Shown: positions 1-9,102 of the stretch, one piece after another
How the letters are laid out: each line of letters starts with the position of its first letter
Position numbering within the stretch: the first letter of the stretch is position 1
Source: Burkholderiales bacterium
Lineage (GTDB): Bacteria > Pseudomonadota > Gammaproteobacteria > Burkholderiales > SG8-41
Reading direction: 5' to 3'
DNA length: 64,000 nucleotides
Assembly (NCBI GenBank): GCA_019634975.1
Contig: JAHCAI010000001.1
Span: forward strand, 1 to 64,000
The notes under the pieces: model-generated
What the model was told of the DNA's origin: nothing
Databases searched by the model: none
What the model saw: the letters and a program-made list of their open reading frames with translations, nothing else
Made by a program: the position numbers and the translations under genes

Positions 1-27
1 CGAGAAGATGACGGTCGCGCGAACCAT
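1..27 (-). CDS. ParE-type toxin, N-terminal fragment
   Basis: Only the first nine codons are inside the window (MVRATVIFS). The ATG overlaps the last base of the upstream antitoxin stop codon, the usual coupling of a parD-parE pair. ParE toxins of the RelE superfamily commonly begin with a short beta strand like this one. The assignment rests on gene order and these few residues. Confidence 0.5.
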
Positions 28-314
28 TACGGCTGCTTGTTCGGGAGCCCTTCGCGCGCCAGCCGTTCGCGTCCGCGCCGCTTGGTATCTTCAAAGTCGA
101 GCGGTCGCGCAGGGCCGCTGTCGATGCCTTCCTGCCAGAGCCTGCGCAGGCGTTCGATTTCGAGCTGGCGCAGCGATTGGCGCTGCTTCCATTCGCGCAG
201 CGCCTCGCGCACCACCTCGCTCGCCGAACCGTATTGGCCGCTGTCGACCGCCTCGTGGACCGATTCCAGAAGCTCGTGCGGCAGCGAGATGCTGACCTTT
301 TCGATATTCGCCAC
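27..314 (-). CDS. ParD-like ribbon-helix-helix antitoxin
   Basis: A 95-residue protein with an N-terminal ribbon-helix-helix DNA-binding segment (KVSISLPHELLESV, then GQYGSASEVVREALR), typical of ParD/CopG antitoxins. The charged C-terminal half would wrap the toxin. The start chosen is GTG at 314, because GGGAGAT sits seven bases upstream of it and homologues begin with a short MANIEKVSIS-like strand. A TTG at 344 would add ten residues. The gene is the first of a two-gene operon whose toxin runs off the window edge. Such antitoxins neutralise the toxin and repress their own promoter. It lies downstream of purN on the same strand and is unrelated to purine synthesis. Confidence 0.8.
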   Translation of the reverse strand: MANIEKVSISLPHELLESVHEAVDSGQYGSASEVVREALREWKQRQSLRQLEIERLRRLWQEGIDSGPARPLDFEDTKRRGRERLAREGLPNKQP

Positions 315-375
315 GACCGTATCTCCCAGGGCGAATGGTAGCAAAATTTCCTACCGCCGGCAACGCAACGGCCCG

Positions 376-1062
376 CTAAGGCGTGAACCGCGCCAGCGCT
401 TCGATGTCGGAATTGGCCGAGACCGGGTCGGGCGACAGGATCGTCTCGGCCGGGCCGCCCTTGACCGGGAAGGACGCGTAGACCGTGCGGCCGCCTTCCA
501 TCCTGACCTTGCCTTCCGCCAGAAGTGCGAGCGCGGCCGGGTAGAGCCGGTGCTCGGCCTTGAGCACGCGCGCGGCCAGCGCCTCCTCGCCGTCCTCGGG
601 GAAGACCGGCACGGCCGCCTGCGCGATGATCGGCCCGGCGTCCACCTGCGCGGTGACGAAGTGCACCGTGCAGCCGTGGATGCGCACCCCGGCGGACAGC
701 GCCTGGCGGTGGGTATGCAGTCCGGGAAAAGACGGCAGCAGCGAGGGATGGATGTTGACCATGCGTCCGGCGTAGCGGCCGACGAAGGCCGGGGTGAGGA
801 TGCGCATGAAACCGGCGAGCACGACGAGGTCGGGCCGGCAGGCATCAAGCGCGGCGGCAAGCGCGGCGTCGAAGGCTTCGCGGGAGGAGTGCGCCCTGTG
901 ATCCACCGCCGCGGTGGCGATGCCCCGCGCCGAGGCAGTGGCAAGCCCGCGGGCCGCGGGATTGTTGCTGACCACCGCGCAGATCTCGGCCGGCAGCCCG
1001 GCCCCGAGCAGGGCCTCCATGTTGCTGCCGCGCCCGGAAATGAGTATCGCGATGCGCTTCAG
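376..1062 (-). CDS. purN: Phosphoribosylglycinamide formyltransferase (GART, PurN)
   Basis: PurN transfers a formyl group from 10-formyltetrahydrofolate to GAR in de novo purine synthesis. The 228-residue product has the N-terminal ISGRGSN phosphate-binding loop, and the family's catalytic Asn-His-Asp set is visible as NIHPSLLPSFPG (Asn, His) and the Asp of QVDAGPII. No ATG, GTG or TTG lies at a suitable place: the first Met would remove the GRGSN loop. The likely start is CTG at 1062, with AGGAG eight bases upstream overlapping the purM stop region; it gives MKRIAILISGRGSN, matching the family N-terminus. It follows purM by ten bases, so the two are cotranscribed. Confidence 0.93.
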   Translation of the reverse strand: MKRIAILISGRGSNMEALLGAGLPAEICAVVSNNPAARGLATASARGIATAAVDHRAHSSREAFDAALAAALDACRPDLVVLAGFMRILTPAFVGRYAGRMVNIHPSLLPSFPGLHTHRQALSAGVRIHGCTVHFVTAQVDAGPIIAQAAVPVFPEDGEEALAARVLKAEHRLYPAALALLAEGKVRMEGGRTVYASFPVKGGPAETILSPDPVSANSDIEALARFTP

Positions 1063-1072
1063 GGCCGCGCTC

Positions 1073-2122
1073 CTAGACGACGACGGTTTGCGCTTCGCCG
1101 CGCCGCCGGCGGCGCACCTCGCCGATGCACCAGACCCGCTCGCCGTTTTTCTCGAGCAGCTTCTGCGCGCGCGGTGCATCCTTTGCCGCAACCACCACGA
1201 CCATGCCGATGCCGCAGTTGAACACGCGGTGCATTTCATCGTCGGCGACGTTGCCCTGCTCCTGCAGCCAGCGGAACAGCGGCGGCAGCGGCCAGGCGTC
1301 GCCGCGGATTTCGGCGGTGAGGCCTTCGCCGAGCACCCGCGGCACGTTGTCGACCAGCCCGCCGCCGGTGATGTGGGCGAGGCCCTTGAGCTGCACTTTT
1401 TTCATCAGCTGCAGCACGGGTTTCACGTAGATGCGCGTCGGCGCGAGGATTGCATCCTTCAACGCGCGGCCGCCGACTTTGGCCGACAGCTTCACGCCGG
1501 GTTGTGCGAGGATGCGCCGGATCAGCGAGTAGCCGTTGGAGTGGGCGCCGTTGCTGGCGAGTCCCAGCACGACGTCGCCGGGGCGGATGCCGCGGCCGTC
1601 GATGATGCGTTTCTTTTCCACGACGCCGACGGCAAAACCGGCGAGGTCGTATTCGCCGGCGGGATACATGCCCGGCATTTCCGCGGTCTCGCCGCCGATC
1701 AGCGCGCAACCGGCCATTTCGCAGCCGGCGGCGATGCCTTTCACCACGTCGGTCGCCGCGTCGACATCTAGTTTGCCGCAGGCATAGTAGTCGAGGAAAA
1801 ACAGCGGTTCGGCGCCCAGCGTCAGGATGTCGTTGACGCTCATCGCGACGAGGTCGATGCCGATCGTGTCGTGGCGTTTCCACTCGAAGGCGAGCTTCAG
1901 CTTGGTGCCGACACCGTCGGTGCCGGACACCAGCACCGGTTCGCGGTACCCCCGGGGCACCGCGAACAGCGCGCCGAAGCCGCCGATGCCGGCCATCACG
2001 CCGGGGCGCAGCGTGCGTTTCGCGTGGGGCTTGATGCGGTCGACGAGCGCGTCGCCGGCATCGATGTCGACGCCGGCATCGCGGTAGGTCAGCGGCTTGC
2101 GGGCTGGTTTTTTGCGGTTCAA
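1073..2122 (-). CDS. purM: Phosphoribosylformylglycinamidine cyclo-ligase (AIR synthetase)
   Basis: PurM closes the imidazole ring of FGAM to AIR using ATP. The 349-residue protein has normal family length and motifs: [15 protein letters not shown] near the N-terminus, SGTDGVGTK in the ATP-binding region and [11 protein letters not shown] in the centre. The start is TTG at 2122, preceded by GAGGA at about eight bases; it is the only candidate that keeps the conserved N-terminus. It is the first gene of a purM-purN pair. The 103 bases between it and the divergent permease gene must hold promoters for both directions. Confidence 0.97.
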   Translation of the reverse strand: MNRKKPARKPLTYRDAGVDIDAGDALVDRIKPHAKRTLRPGVMAGIGGFGALFAVPRGYREPVLVSGTDGVGTKLKLAFEWKRHDTIGIDLVAMSVNDILTLGAEPLFFLDYYACGKLDVDAATDVVKGIAAGCEMAGCALIGGETAEMPGMYPAGEYDLAGFAVGVVEKKRIIDGRGIRPGDVVLGLASNGAHSNGYSLIRRILAQPGVKLSAKVGGRALKDAILAPTRIYVKPVLQLMKKVQLKGLAHITGGGLVDNVPRVLGEGLTAEIRGDAWPLPPLFRWLQEQGNVADDEMHRVFNCGIGMVVVVAAKDAPRAQKLLEKNGERVWCIGEVRRRRRGEAQTVVV

Positions 2123-2225
2123 GACGGTCCTCGGAGGGTATGCAGTGTCTGGGCGGGGCGCGCTTCCATCGCCCTGATAAGATAGGCGCCGGCATCACAC
2201 CTGAACGACGCGAATTTTATCTTAA

Positions 2226-3284
2226 ATGGATAACCCGGGCCGCACTCCGCAGCATCTTTGGCAATGGCTGGCCGCAGCCGCGATCGCCGTCGCTGCGATC
2301 TACCTGCTGAGCCCGATCCTGACGCCATTCCTGCTGGCGGCGATCCTTGCCTACATCTGCAATCCGCTGGTGGGGCGCATGACCCGCCGCCGAGTGCCGC
2401 GCACGCTGGCCACGGCGCTGGTGCTGCTGCTGCTGCTGCTTTCCATGCTGGTGCTGCTGGTGGTTCTGCTCCCGTTGCTGATCCGCCAGGTGCGCGCGAT
2501 TGCCGACCAGGCGCCGGTCTTTATCGACTGGCTGCGTGCCGCCGCCGCACCGCGGCTGGAAGAGCTGCTGGGTGTGCAGCTGGAGATCGCGATGGTTCGC
2601 GACTGGGTGACCGCGCACCTTGCGGACATCCGCGATTTCGCACTGAAGCTGCTGCCCAAGCTGACCAGCGGCGGCCTGGCTGTCGTCGGTTTTCTGGTCA
2701 ATCTGGTGTTGGTCCCGTTGGTGCTGTTCTATTTTCTGCGCGATTGGGACCGTATCATTGCCGGCATCGATGCGATGATCCCGCGGCGCTACTACGGCCG
2801 CATCAGCCAGCTTGCCCGCGAAATCGACGAAGTGCTCGGCCAGTTCCTGCGCGGGCAGCTGCTGGTGATGCTGGGCATGGCGCTGTTCTACACGGTCGGC
2901 CTGTGGCTGGTTGGCCTTGACTATGCGCTGTCGGTGGGCATATTCGCCGGACTGGTGACCTTCGTGCCCTACCTGGGGATCATCGTCGGCGTGGTGCTGG
3001 CAACGCTGACCAGCCTGCTGCAGTTCCAGGAACTCGCGCCCCTGCTGTGGATCTGGGGCGTGTTCATCCTGGCCAACATGGTCGAGGGGTACCTGCTGGT
3101 GCCCTGGCTGGTCGGTGAGCGCATCGGACTGCACCCGGTCGCGGTGATTTTCGCGCTGCTCGCCTTCGGCAGCCTGTTCGGGTTTTTTGGCGTGCTGCTG
3201 GCATTGCCGGTCAGCGCGGCATTGCTGGTCTGGGCGCGCCACCTGCGCCGCGATTACCTCGAGAGCGGCATGTACCGTGAATGA
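2226..3284 (+). CDS. AI-2E family transporter / PerM-like permease
   Basis: A 352-residue integral membrane protein of the UPF0118 (AI-2 exporter/PerM) family. An N-terminal helix pair (residues about 14-75) is followed by a soluble section around residues 85-145, then several helices including the family-typical stretch around YALSVGIFAGLVTFVPYLG and a C-terminal ALLAFGSLFGFFGVLLALPVSA region. Family members are proposed to export AI-2 or small solutes, but the substrate here cannot be told from sequence. It stands divergent to purM and directly before hda, the usual betaproteobacterial order. Its TGA overlaps an alternative upstream ATG of hda. Confidence 0.88.
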   Translation: MDNPGRTPQHLWQWLAAAAIAVAAIYLLSPILTPFLLAAILAYICNPLVGRMTRRRVPRTLATALVLLLLLLSMLVLLVVLLPLLIRQVRAIADQAPVFIDWLRAAAAPRLEELLGVQLEIAMVRDWVTAHLADIRDFALKLLPKLTSGGLAVVGFLVNLVLVPLVLFYFLRDWDRIIAGIDAMIPRRYYGRISQLAREIDEVLGQFLRGQLLVMLGMALFYTVGLWLVGLDYALSVGIFAGLVTFVPYLGIIVGVVLATLTSLLQFQELAPLLWIWGVFILANMVEGYLLVPWLVGERIGLHPVAVIFALLAFGSLFGFFGVLLALPVSAALLVWARHLRRDYLESGMYRE

Positions 3285-3322
3285 GTCGCGGTGCGGCGCA
3301 TTCTGCGCATGAGGCCGCGGGT

Positions 3323-3997
3323 ATGAGGCAGCTGGTGCTGGAACTGGCGTCGGCACCGGCGCCGACTCTGGACAATTTCGTCGCCGGGGACAACGCGGAA
3401 GTGGTGGCTGCGCTGCGCGCGCTGGCAGGCGGCGCGCAGCCGGAACGCTTCATCTATCTCTGGGGCGGCAGCGGCAGCGGCCGCAGCCACCTGCTGCAGG
3501 CGACGGCGCGGGCGCTGCGCGAGCGCGGCTGCACGGTGCGGCTGTTCGACGGGCGCGCCGCGGAGACGGGATCTGACGATGCCTGTATTGCGGATGACGT
3601 GCAGCAGCTCGACGCCGCCGCGCAGGTCGCCCTGTTCAACATCTGCAATACCCTGCGCGAGGGATGCGGCGTGCTGCTCGCCGCCGGCGACCGGCCGCCG
3701 GCGCGGCTTCCGCTGCGCCCGGACCTGCTGACCCGGCTGGCCTGGGGACTGGTCTACGAGGTGCGCGCGCTGAGCGAGGATGACCGCCGCGCGGCGCTGC
3801 ATGATTACGCGGCGGCCCGCGGATTCGCGCTGCCGCCGGAAGTCGCCGATTACCTGCTCGCGCGTGCGCCGCGCGACCTGAGTTCGCTGCGCGCGCTGGT
3901 CGACACGCTGGACCGCCTGTCGCTGCAGCAGAAGCGCGCGATCACGGTGCCTCTTGCGCGCGAGCTGCTGCAGTCCCTGCAGCCGGCCCGGCCGTGA
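3323..3997 (+). CDS. hda: DnaA regulatory inactivator Hda
   Basis: An AAA+ protein of 224 residues related to the ATPase domain of DnaA. With the DNA-loaded beta clamp it stimulates ATP hydrolysis by DnaA and so limits re-initiation. The N-terminal MRQLVLEL is in the position of the Hda clamp-binding peptide. A Walker A-like loop (GGSGSGRSHLL) follows, with a Walker B-like segment (CIADDVQQL) and a C-terminal AAA+ lid. The start at 3323 has GAGG eight bases upstream and gives the normal N-terminus. An ATG at 3281 overlapping the permease stop would add 14 unconserved residues. It is followed by a HAD phosphatase and pcnB, as in many betaproteobacteria. Confidence 0.9.
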   Translation: MRQLVLELASAPAPTLDNFVAGDNAEVVAALRALAGGAQPERFIYLWGGSGSGRSHLLQATARALRERGCTVRLFDGRAAETGSDDACIADDVQQLDAAAQVALFNICNTLREGCGVLLAAGDRPPARLPLRPDLLTRLAWGLVYEVRALSEDDRRAALHDYAAARGFALPPEVADYLLARAPRDLSSLRALVDTLDRLSLQQKRAITVPLARELLQSLQPARP

Positions 3998-4047
3998 ACC
4001 TGAAGCACAAGGCGTGCAACACTGAAAAGCGGAGAACGGAAACACAC

Positions 4048-4704
4048 ATGGCCCTGGCATTGTTCGACCTCGACAACACGCTGCTTGCCGGAGACAGCGA
4101 TTTTGAATGGGCGCAGTTCCTGATCGACCGCGGCGTGCTCGACCGCGAGGTCTACGAGGCGCGCAACCAGCAGTTCTACGACCAGTACAAGGCGGGCACG
4201 CTGGACATCAGGGAGTTCCTTGATTTCCAGCTCAAGCCGCTGTCGCGCCACCCGCGGCGCGTGCTCGACGCCTGGCATGACGAATACATGCGCGAACGCA
4301 TCCAGCCGATGATCCGCAGCTCGGCACGCAGGCTGGTGGAGCGCCACCGCGGCGACCTCTGCGTGATCATCACGGCGACCAACAGTTTCGTCACCGCGCC
4401 GATCGCGCGCGCCTTCGGCATCGAGCACCTGATCGCGACCGAGCCCGAGGTCCGCGACGGCGAATTCACCGGCGGTGTCAGCGGCACGCCGAGTTTTCGT
4501 GAAGGCAAGGTGGAGCGTCTCGAATCGTGGCTGGCTTCACGCGGAGAAACCATAAAAAGTCATTTAAAATCAATATTTTACAGCGACTCCCACAATGACT
4601 TGCCGCTGCTGCAGAAGGTCACCGATCCGGTCGCGGTGGATCCCGATGCGGCACTGCGCGCGCATGCCGAATCCCGCGGCTGGCCCATCATCAGCCTCGG
4701 CTGA
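4048..4704 (+). CDS. HAD-IB family phosphatase (SerB-like)
   Basis: A 218-residue HAD-superfamily hydrolase with the nucleophile motif LFDLDNTLLAGDSD at the N-terminus, motif II in VIITATNSFV, and motif III/IV in FYSDSHNDLPLL. The size and alpha-helical cap fit subfamily IB (phosphoserine phosphatase-like). The true substrate is unknown; phosphoserine or a related phosphomonoester is possible. Start at ATG 4048, since upstream codons are not conserved. The codons at about 4550-4590 are unusually AT-rich (ATA, TTA, TCA), a sharp departure from the GC-rich codons around them; see the findings. Confidence 0.87.
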   Translation: MALALFDLDNTLLAGDSDFEWAQFLIDRGVLDREVYEARNQQFYDQYKAGTLDIREFLDFQLKPLSRHPRRVLDAWHDEYMRERIQPMIRSSARRLVERHRGDLCVIITATNSFVTAPIARAFGIEHLIATEPEVRDGEFTGGVSGTPSFREGKVERLESWLASRGETIKSHLKSIFYSDSHNDLPLLQKVTDPVAVDPDAALRAHAESRGWPIISLG

Positions 4705-4732
4705 CATGCGTCGGTGCGCAGGGGGAGCCATG

Positions 4733-4738
4733 TATAAT
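4733..4738 (+). promoter_or_regulatory. Probable -10 element upstream of pcnB
   Basis: TATAAT preceded directly by TG, 86 bases before the pcnB start. No convincing -35 hexamer is seen at 16-18 bases, so this would be an extended -10-like promoter. Inferred from sequence only. Confidence 0.45.
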
Positions 4739-4824
4739 CGCGCCGGTTTTCCCAAGCGCGGCAGACGGACGGCGTGGACCGTCATTCACCGGCGTGCCGC
4801 CTCCCGTTTCCGCAAGATTCCTGC

Positions 4825-6168
4825 ATGATCAAGAAGCTGCTCGGCCGGGTCTTTTCCGGCCGCATGTTCCGACCCGCCAGGCCGCGCATCATCGCGGTGG
4901 CCGAGCACGGCATCACCCGCGACCGCATCGGCAGCTGCGCGCTGCGCACCTGTGACGCACTGCAGGAGGCGGGGTACAGCGCCTTTGTCGTCGGCGGCGC
5001 GGTGCGCGACCTGATCCTCGGCCGCGATCCCAAGGATTTCGACGTCGCGACGAACGCGACGCCGGAGCAGGTGCGCGGCATTTTCCGCCGCTCGCGCATC
5101 ATCGGCCGGCGTTTCCGCATCGTCCATGTGCTGTGCGGCCGCGACCTCGTCGAAGTCACCACCTTCCGCGGCCCGGCGGCCGAAGCTGACGCCGACCTGC
5201 AGGTCGAGGACGAACACGGCCGCCTGCTGCGCGACAACGTCTGGGGCGACCAAGCCCAGGATGCGGCGCGCCGCGATTTCACGATCAACGCGCTGTTCTA
5301 CGACCCGGCGAAGCAGGAAGTCTGGGATTACCACGGTGGCGTCGCCGACCTCCGGCGCAAGCGGCTGCGCATGATCGGCGATCCGGCGCAGCGCTACCGC
5401 GAGGATCCGGTACGCATGCTGCGCGCTGTGCGCTTTGCCGCAGCCTGCGGGCTGGAGATCGACGCACCCACGCGCAAGCCGGTGAAGTTGCTGGCGGAGC
5501 TGCTGGCCAATGTGCCGGCGGCGCGCCTGTTCGACGAAATGCTGAAACTGCTGCTGTCGGGGCATGCCGCCGAGTGCGTGAAGCGGCTGCGCAAGGAAGG
5601 CCTGCACCATGGCCTGCTGCCGCTGCTCGACGTGATCCTCGAGCAGCCGCTGGGCGAGCGCTTCGTGATGCTCGCGCTGAAGAACACCGACGCGCGCGTC
5701 CGCGACGGCAAGCCGGTGTCGCCGGCCTTCCTCTTTGCCGCACTGATGTGGCACGAGGTGCTCGCGGCCTGGAGGAAAATCGAGGCGCGCGGCGTGCCGC
5801 CGATTCCCGCGCTCTACGAGGCGATGGACGAGATGCTCGACAGGCAGACCGAGCAGCTGGCGATACCGCGGCGATACACCTCGGACATGAAGGAGCTGTG
5901 GGCGCTGCAGCCGCGTTTCGAGCAGCGCTCGGGGCAGCGGCCGTTCCGCCTGCTCGAACATCCGCGCTTCCGCGCCGCCTATGATTTCCTGCTGCTGCGC
6001 TGCGAGAGCGGCGAGGTCGACAAGTCGCTGGGCGACTGGTGGACAAGCTTCCAGGATGCCGATGCCGACGCACGCGCGGGCATGCTGGTCGCCGACAGCG
6101 GCCAGGCGAAAAAGCGCCGCAAGCGCCGACGCCGCAAGCCGGCTGCGGAAGCGCCGGCTGCCGGGTGA
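4825..6168 (+). CDS. pcnB: Polynucleotide adenylyltransferase (poly(A) polymerase I)
   Basis: PcnB adds 3' poly(A) tails that mark RNAs for decay. The 447-residue protein carries the nucleotidyltransferase signature VGGAVRDLILGRDPKDFDVAT, with the two catalytic Asp in DFD, and the RRDFTINALFY motif. A tRNA-NTase/PAP RNA-binding region follows. The C-terminus is a short, very basic tail (KKRRKRRRRK), common in PcnB and likely RNA-binding. CCA-adding enzymes share the N-terminal domain, but the basic tail and the hda/folK context favour poly(A) polymerase. Start chosen at ATG 4825; no strong ribosome-binding site is visible. The stop overlaps the GTG start of folK. Confidence 0.93.
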   Translation: MIKKLLGRVFSGRMFRPARPRIIAVAEHGITRDRIGSCALRTCDALQEAGYSAFVVGGAVRDLILGRDPKDFDVATNATPEQVRGIFRRSRIIGRRFRIVHVLCGRDLVEVTTFRGPAAEADADLQVEDEHGRLLRDNVWGDQAQDAARRDFTINALFYDPAKQEVWDYHGGVADLRRKRLRMIGDPAQRYREDPVRMLRAVRFAAACGLEIDAPTRKPVKLLAELLANVPAARLFDEMLKLLLSGHAAECVKRLRKEGLHHGLLPLLDVILEQPLGERFVMLALKNTDARVRDGKPVSPAFLFAALMWHEVLAAWRKIEARGVPPIPALYEAMDEMLDRQTEQLAIPRRYTSDMKELWALQPRFEQRSGQRPFRLLEHPRFRAAYDFLLLRCESGEVDKSLGDWWTSFQDADADARAGMLVADSGQAKKRRKRRRRKPAAEAPAAG

Positions 6169-6674
6169 GCCGGGTGACCGCGACACACCCGGCCTGCATC
6201 GCCCTCGGCGCGAACATCGGCGAACCGCTGCGCCAGATCGAAGCGGGGTTCTCGGCACTCGCCGCATTGCCCCGCACGCGGCTGCTCGCGAGATCCTCGC
6301 TTTATCGCAGCGCGCCCGTCGGTTATGCCGACCAGCCGGATTTCATCAATGCGGTGGCGATGATCGAAACCGCGCTGGATCCGCATGCGCTGCTTGCCGC
6401 CCTGCTCGCCATAGAGCGCGCGCAGGGCAGGGTCCGCGACTTTCCCAACGCGCCGCGCACCCTCGACCTCGACATCGTGCTCTACGGAGATCTGGTATTG
6501 CATGAACCGGGGCTGACGATACCCCATGCGCGCATGCTCGAGCGGGCCTTCGTGATGGTGCCGCTGGCGGAGATTGCGCCCGATGCGCGGGTGCCGGGGC
6601 AGGGCCGGGTCAGCGAGCTCGCGGCACGGCTGGACGCCGGCGGCGTCGCGCAGCTGCGGCGGATGCCCGCATGA
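6165..6674 (+). CDS. folK: 2-amino-4-hydroxy-6-hydroxymethyldihydropteridine pyrophosphokinase
   Basis: HPPK activates the pterin by pyrophosphoryl transfer in folate synthesis. The product of about 169 residues has ACIALGANIGEP at the N-terminus and the signature PRTLDLDIVLYGD with the Mg-binding Asp pair. GTG at 6165 overlaps the pcnB stop (GTGA), suggesting translational coupling; a second GTG at 6174 would shorten it by three residues. The final TGA overlaps the ATG of the kinase gene. Folate, purine and pantothenate genes cluster in this part of the window. Confidence 0.95.
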   Translation: MSRVTATHPACIALGANIGEPLRQIEAGFSALAALPRTRLLARSSLYRSAPVGYADQPDFINAVAMIETALDPHALLAALLAIERAQGRVRDFPNAPRTLDLDIVLYGDLVLHEPGLTIPHARMLERAFVMVPLAEIAPDARVPGQGRVSELAARLDAGGVAQLRRMPA

Positions 6675-7315
6675 CACTGAACGCGAGATACCGCTACATC
6701 GTGGTCGAGGGGCCGATCGGTTCCGGCAAGACCACGCTGGCGCGGCGCCTTGCCGGGCATCTCGGGGCGGCAACGCTGTTCGAGGATCCGGACGCCAATC
6801 CCTTCCTGCCCGGCTTTTACCAGGATCCCGCGCGCCATGCGCTCCCGGTGCAGCTGTTCTTCCTGTTCCAGCGCATGAACCAGGTGCGCGATCTTGTGCA
6901 GTCCGACCTGTTCTCCGGCGTCACCGTCGCCGATTTCATGCTCGAGAAGGATCCCCTGTTCGCGCGCCTGAACCTCAACGACGACGAACTCGCGCTCTAC
7001 CGCCAGATCTACGACCACCTGAAGCCGCAGGCGCCGCAGCCCGACCTCGTGATCTACCTGCAGGCGGGCGCGGAAACACTGGTCGAGCGCGTGCGGCGGC
7101 GCGCGACGGTTTATGAAAAAAGCATACCGGACGAATACCTGCTGCGCCTGGCCGACGCCTACGCGCGGTTTTTCCACCATTACACCGCGGCGCCGCTGCT
7201 GATCGTCAATTCGGAGAATCTCAACTTCGTTGATTCGGCCGCGGATTTTGATTTATTGTTGCAGCGAATCAACGCCATGCGCGGTCCGCGCGAATTCTTC
7301 AGTCTCGGCGGCTAG
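6671..7315 (+). CDS. Deoxynucleoside kinase (dGK/dCK family)
   Basis: A 214-residue P-loop kinase: [17 protein letters not shown] at residues 10-26, the substrate-binding FLFQRMNQV helix, and a lid with [12 protein letters not shown]. The family phosphorylates deoxynucleosides (deoxyadenosine, deoxyguanosine or deoxycytidine); exact specificity cannot be read here. It starts within the folK stop (ATGA) and is followed 13 bases later by panB. The folK-dNK-panB-panC order is frequent in betaproteobacteria. Confidence 0.9.
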   Translation: MTLNARYRYIVVEGPIGSGKTTLARRLAGHLGAATLFEDPDANPFLPGFYQDPARHALPVQLFFLFQRMNQVRDLVQSDLFSGVTVADFMLEKDPLFARLNLNDDELALYRQIYDHLKPQAPQPDLVIYLQAGAETLVERVRRRATVYEKSIPDEYLLRLADAYARFFHHYTAAPLLIVNSENLNFVDSAADFDLLLQRINAMRGPREFFSLGG

Positions 7316-7328
7316 CCAGGAGAACCCC

Positions 7329-8123
7329 ATGCGTATCACCCTTAGCAATTTGCACAAGATGATGCGGGACGGCGAGAAGATCACGATGCTGACCTGCTAC
7401 GACGCGAGCTTTGCCGCGCTGCTCGACGGCGCCGGACTCGACACGCTGCTGATCGGCGACTCGCTGGGCAACGTGCTGCAGGGACACGAGTCGACGCTGC
7501 CGGTGTCCCTGCGCGACATGGTTTACCACACCGCCTGCGTCGCGCGCGGCGCGAAGCGCGCCTTCATCATCGGCGACATGCCCTTCGGCACCTTCCAGGT
7601 GAGCCCGCAGGAGGCCTTCCGCAATGCCGCGGAGATCATGGCGGCCGGCGCGCAGATGGTGAAGATCGAAGGTGGCCGCCCGATGCTGGAGACCATCGCC
7701 TTCCTGACCGAGCGCGGCGTACCGGTCTGCGGGCATCTCGGGCTGACGCCGCAGTCGGTGCACCAGCTCGGCGGCTACCGCGTGCAGGGCAAGGCCGAGG
7801 ATGACGCGCAGCGCCTGCTCGACGACGCGCGCATCCTCGAGCAGGCGGGCGCCGGCATGATCGTGCTCGAGGCGATCCCCGCCGCGCTGGCCAGCCAGGT
7901 CACCGCCGCGGCCGGCGTGCCGACGATCGGCATCGGCGCCGGCGCCGACTGCCACGGCCAGGTGCTGGTGCTGCATGACATGCTCGATGTCTACCCTGGG
8001 AAAAAGGCGAAATTCGTCAAGAATTACATGAAGGCGGCGGCCGGCTCGATCCAGGATGCGGTCGCGCTTTACGTCGAGGAAGTGCGGGCGGGGAAGTTTC
8101 CGGGCAAGGAACACTCGTTCTGA
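7329..8123 (+). CDS. panB: 3-methyl-2-oxobutanoate hydroxymethyltransferase
   Basis: PanB makes ketopantoate from alpha-ketoisovalerate and methylene-tetrahydrofolate, the first step of pantothenate and CoA synthesis. The 264-residue sequence has [17 protein letters not shown], the metal-binding [18 protein letters not shown] and GHLGLTPQS, all family landmarks. Start at ATG 7329 with AGGAG seven bases upstream. panC follows 110 bases later, separated by an inverted repeat. Confidence 0.97.
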   Translation: MRITLSNLHKMMRDGEKITMLTCYDASFAALLDGAGLDTLLIGDSLGNVLQGHESTLPVSLRDMVYHTACVARGAKRAFIIGDMPFGTFQVSPQEAFRNAAEIMAAGAQMVKIEGGRPMLETIAFLTERGVPVCGHLGLTPQSVHQLGGYRVQGKAEDDAQRLLDDARILEQAGAGMIVLEAIPAALASQVTAAAGVPTIGIGAGADCHGQVLVLHDMLDVYPGKKAKFVKNYMKAAAGSIQDAVALYVEEVRAGKFPGKEHSF

Positions 8124-8125
8124 AG

Positions 8126-8229
8126 CAGTGATGAATGACGAGCGATGAGTGATGAGCGCCGCCCGCTTCCTTTATCGAGTATGATGCGGCGGTTTTCGCT
8201 CATTGCTCACCATTCCTAGCTCATCGCTG
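8126..8229. repeat. Intergenic imperfect inverted repeat, GATGA-unit family
   Basis: Left arm 8126-8158 and right arm 8197-8229 are imperfect reverse complements (about 24 of 33 positions). Each is built from repeated 7-base GATGARY-like units. The loop holds a possible -10 (TATGAT, around 8180) that could serve panC. Related arms occur at 18931-19002 and about 51637-51666. Confidence 0.7.
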
Positions 8230-8232
8230 TCC

Positions 8233-9072
8233 ATGGACGTCATCCATTCCGTAGCCGAACTGCGCGAGCGCCTGCGCCGCGAGCCGGACAACGTGTTCGT
8301 GCCCACGATGGGCAACCTGCACGAAGGGCACATCGAGCTGATGCGCATCGCCAAGCCGCGCGCGGCCTGCACCGTGGTCAGCATTTTCGTCAACCGCCTG
8401 CAGTTCGGCCCGCGCGAGGATTTCGACCGCTATCCGCGCACTTTCGAGGCCGACTGCGAGAGGCTGCGCAAGGCCGGTGTCGATGTGGTGTTCGCGCCCG
8501 ACGAGAGGGAAATCTATCCCGAGCCGCAGACCTTCGTCGTCGAACCCTCGGACCTGCAGCACATCCTCGACGGCGGCGCGCGCCCGGGACATTTCCGCGG
8601 CGTCGCCACCGTGGTGCTGAAGCTGTTCAACATGGTGTCGCCGCATGCCGCGATTTTCGGCAAGAAGGACTACCAGCAATGCCTGGTGCTGACCAACATG
8701 GTGCGCCAGTTCGCGCTGCCGATCGAAATCATCCTTGCCGAGACGGTGCGCGCGGAGGATGGCCTCGCGCTGTCCTCGCGCAATTCCTATCTGAGCCCGG
8801 CGGAGCGCCAGGAGGCGCCGCGGCTCTACCGCGTGCTGCGCAATGCCCGCGGCGAGATCGCGCTGGGTGCGCGTGACTACCAGCGCATCGAGCTGGCGGC
8901 GATGGCCGAGCTGGCGAAGCATGGCTGGAAGCCCGACTACGTGGCGGTGCGCCGGCGCAGCGACCTGCAACCGCCGCTCAACGGCGACCAGGAGCTGGTG
9001 ATCCTGGCGGCGGCGCGGCTGGGCAAGACACGCCTGATCGACAACATCGAGGTCCTTGCCAAAAGCGCCTGA
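8233..9072 (+). CDS. panC: Pantoate-beta-alanine ligase (pantothenate synthetase)
   Basis: PanC joins pantoate and beta-alanine with ATP. The 279-residue protein has the nucleotide-binding [14 protein letters not shown] (HxGH-type) and the [17 protein letters not shown] segment, here [16 protein letters not shown]. Start at ATG 8233: the ten codons before it lie inside the right arm of an intergenic repeat and are not conserved. No clear Shine-Dalgarno is present. It completes a panB-panC pair and ends just before a convergent membrane-protein gene. Confidence 0.96.
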   Translation: MDVIHSVAELRERLRREPDNVFVPTMGNLHEGHIELMRIAKPRAACTVVSIFVNRLQFGPREDFDRYPRTFEADCERLRKAGVDVVFAPDEREIYPEPQTFVVEPSDLQHILDGGARPGHFRGVATVVLKLFNMVSPHAAIFGKKDYQQCLVLTNMVRQFALPIEIILAETVRAEDGLALSSRNSYLSPAERQEAPRLYRVLRNARGEIALGARDYQRIELAAMAELAKHGWKPDYVAVRRRSDLQPPLNGDQELVILAAARLGKTRLIDNIEVLAKSA

Positions 9073-9102
9073 CAGGCCGGGAAGGGCGCGCGCTTTTTAA
9101 CT

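Noticed and set aside
3281..3322. Upstream ATG of hda overlapping the permease stop
   Set aside because: It would add 14 unconserved residues; ATG 3323 has a better ribosome-binding site and a typical Hda N-terminus.
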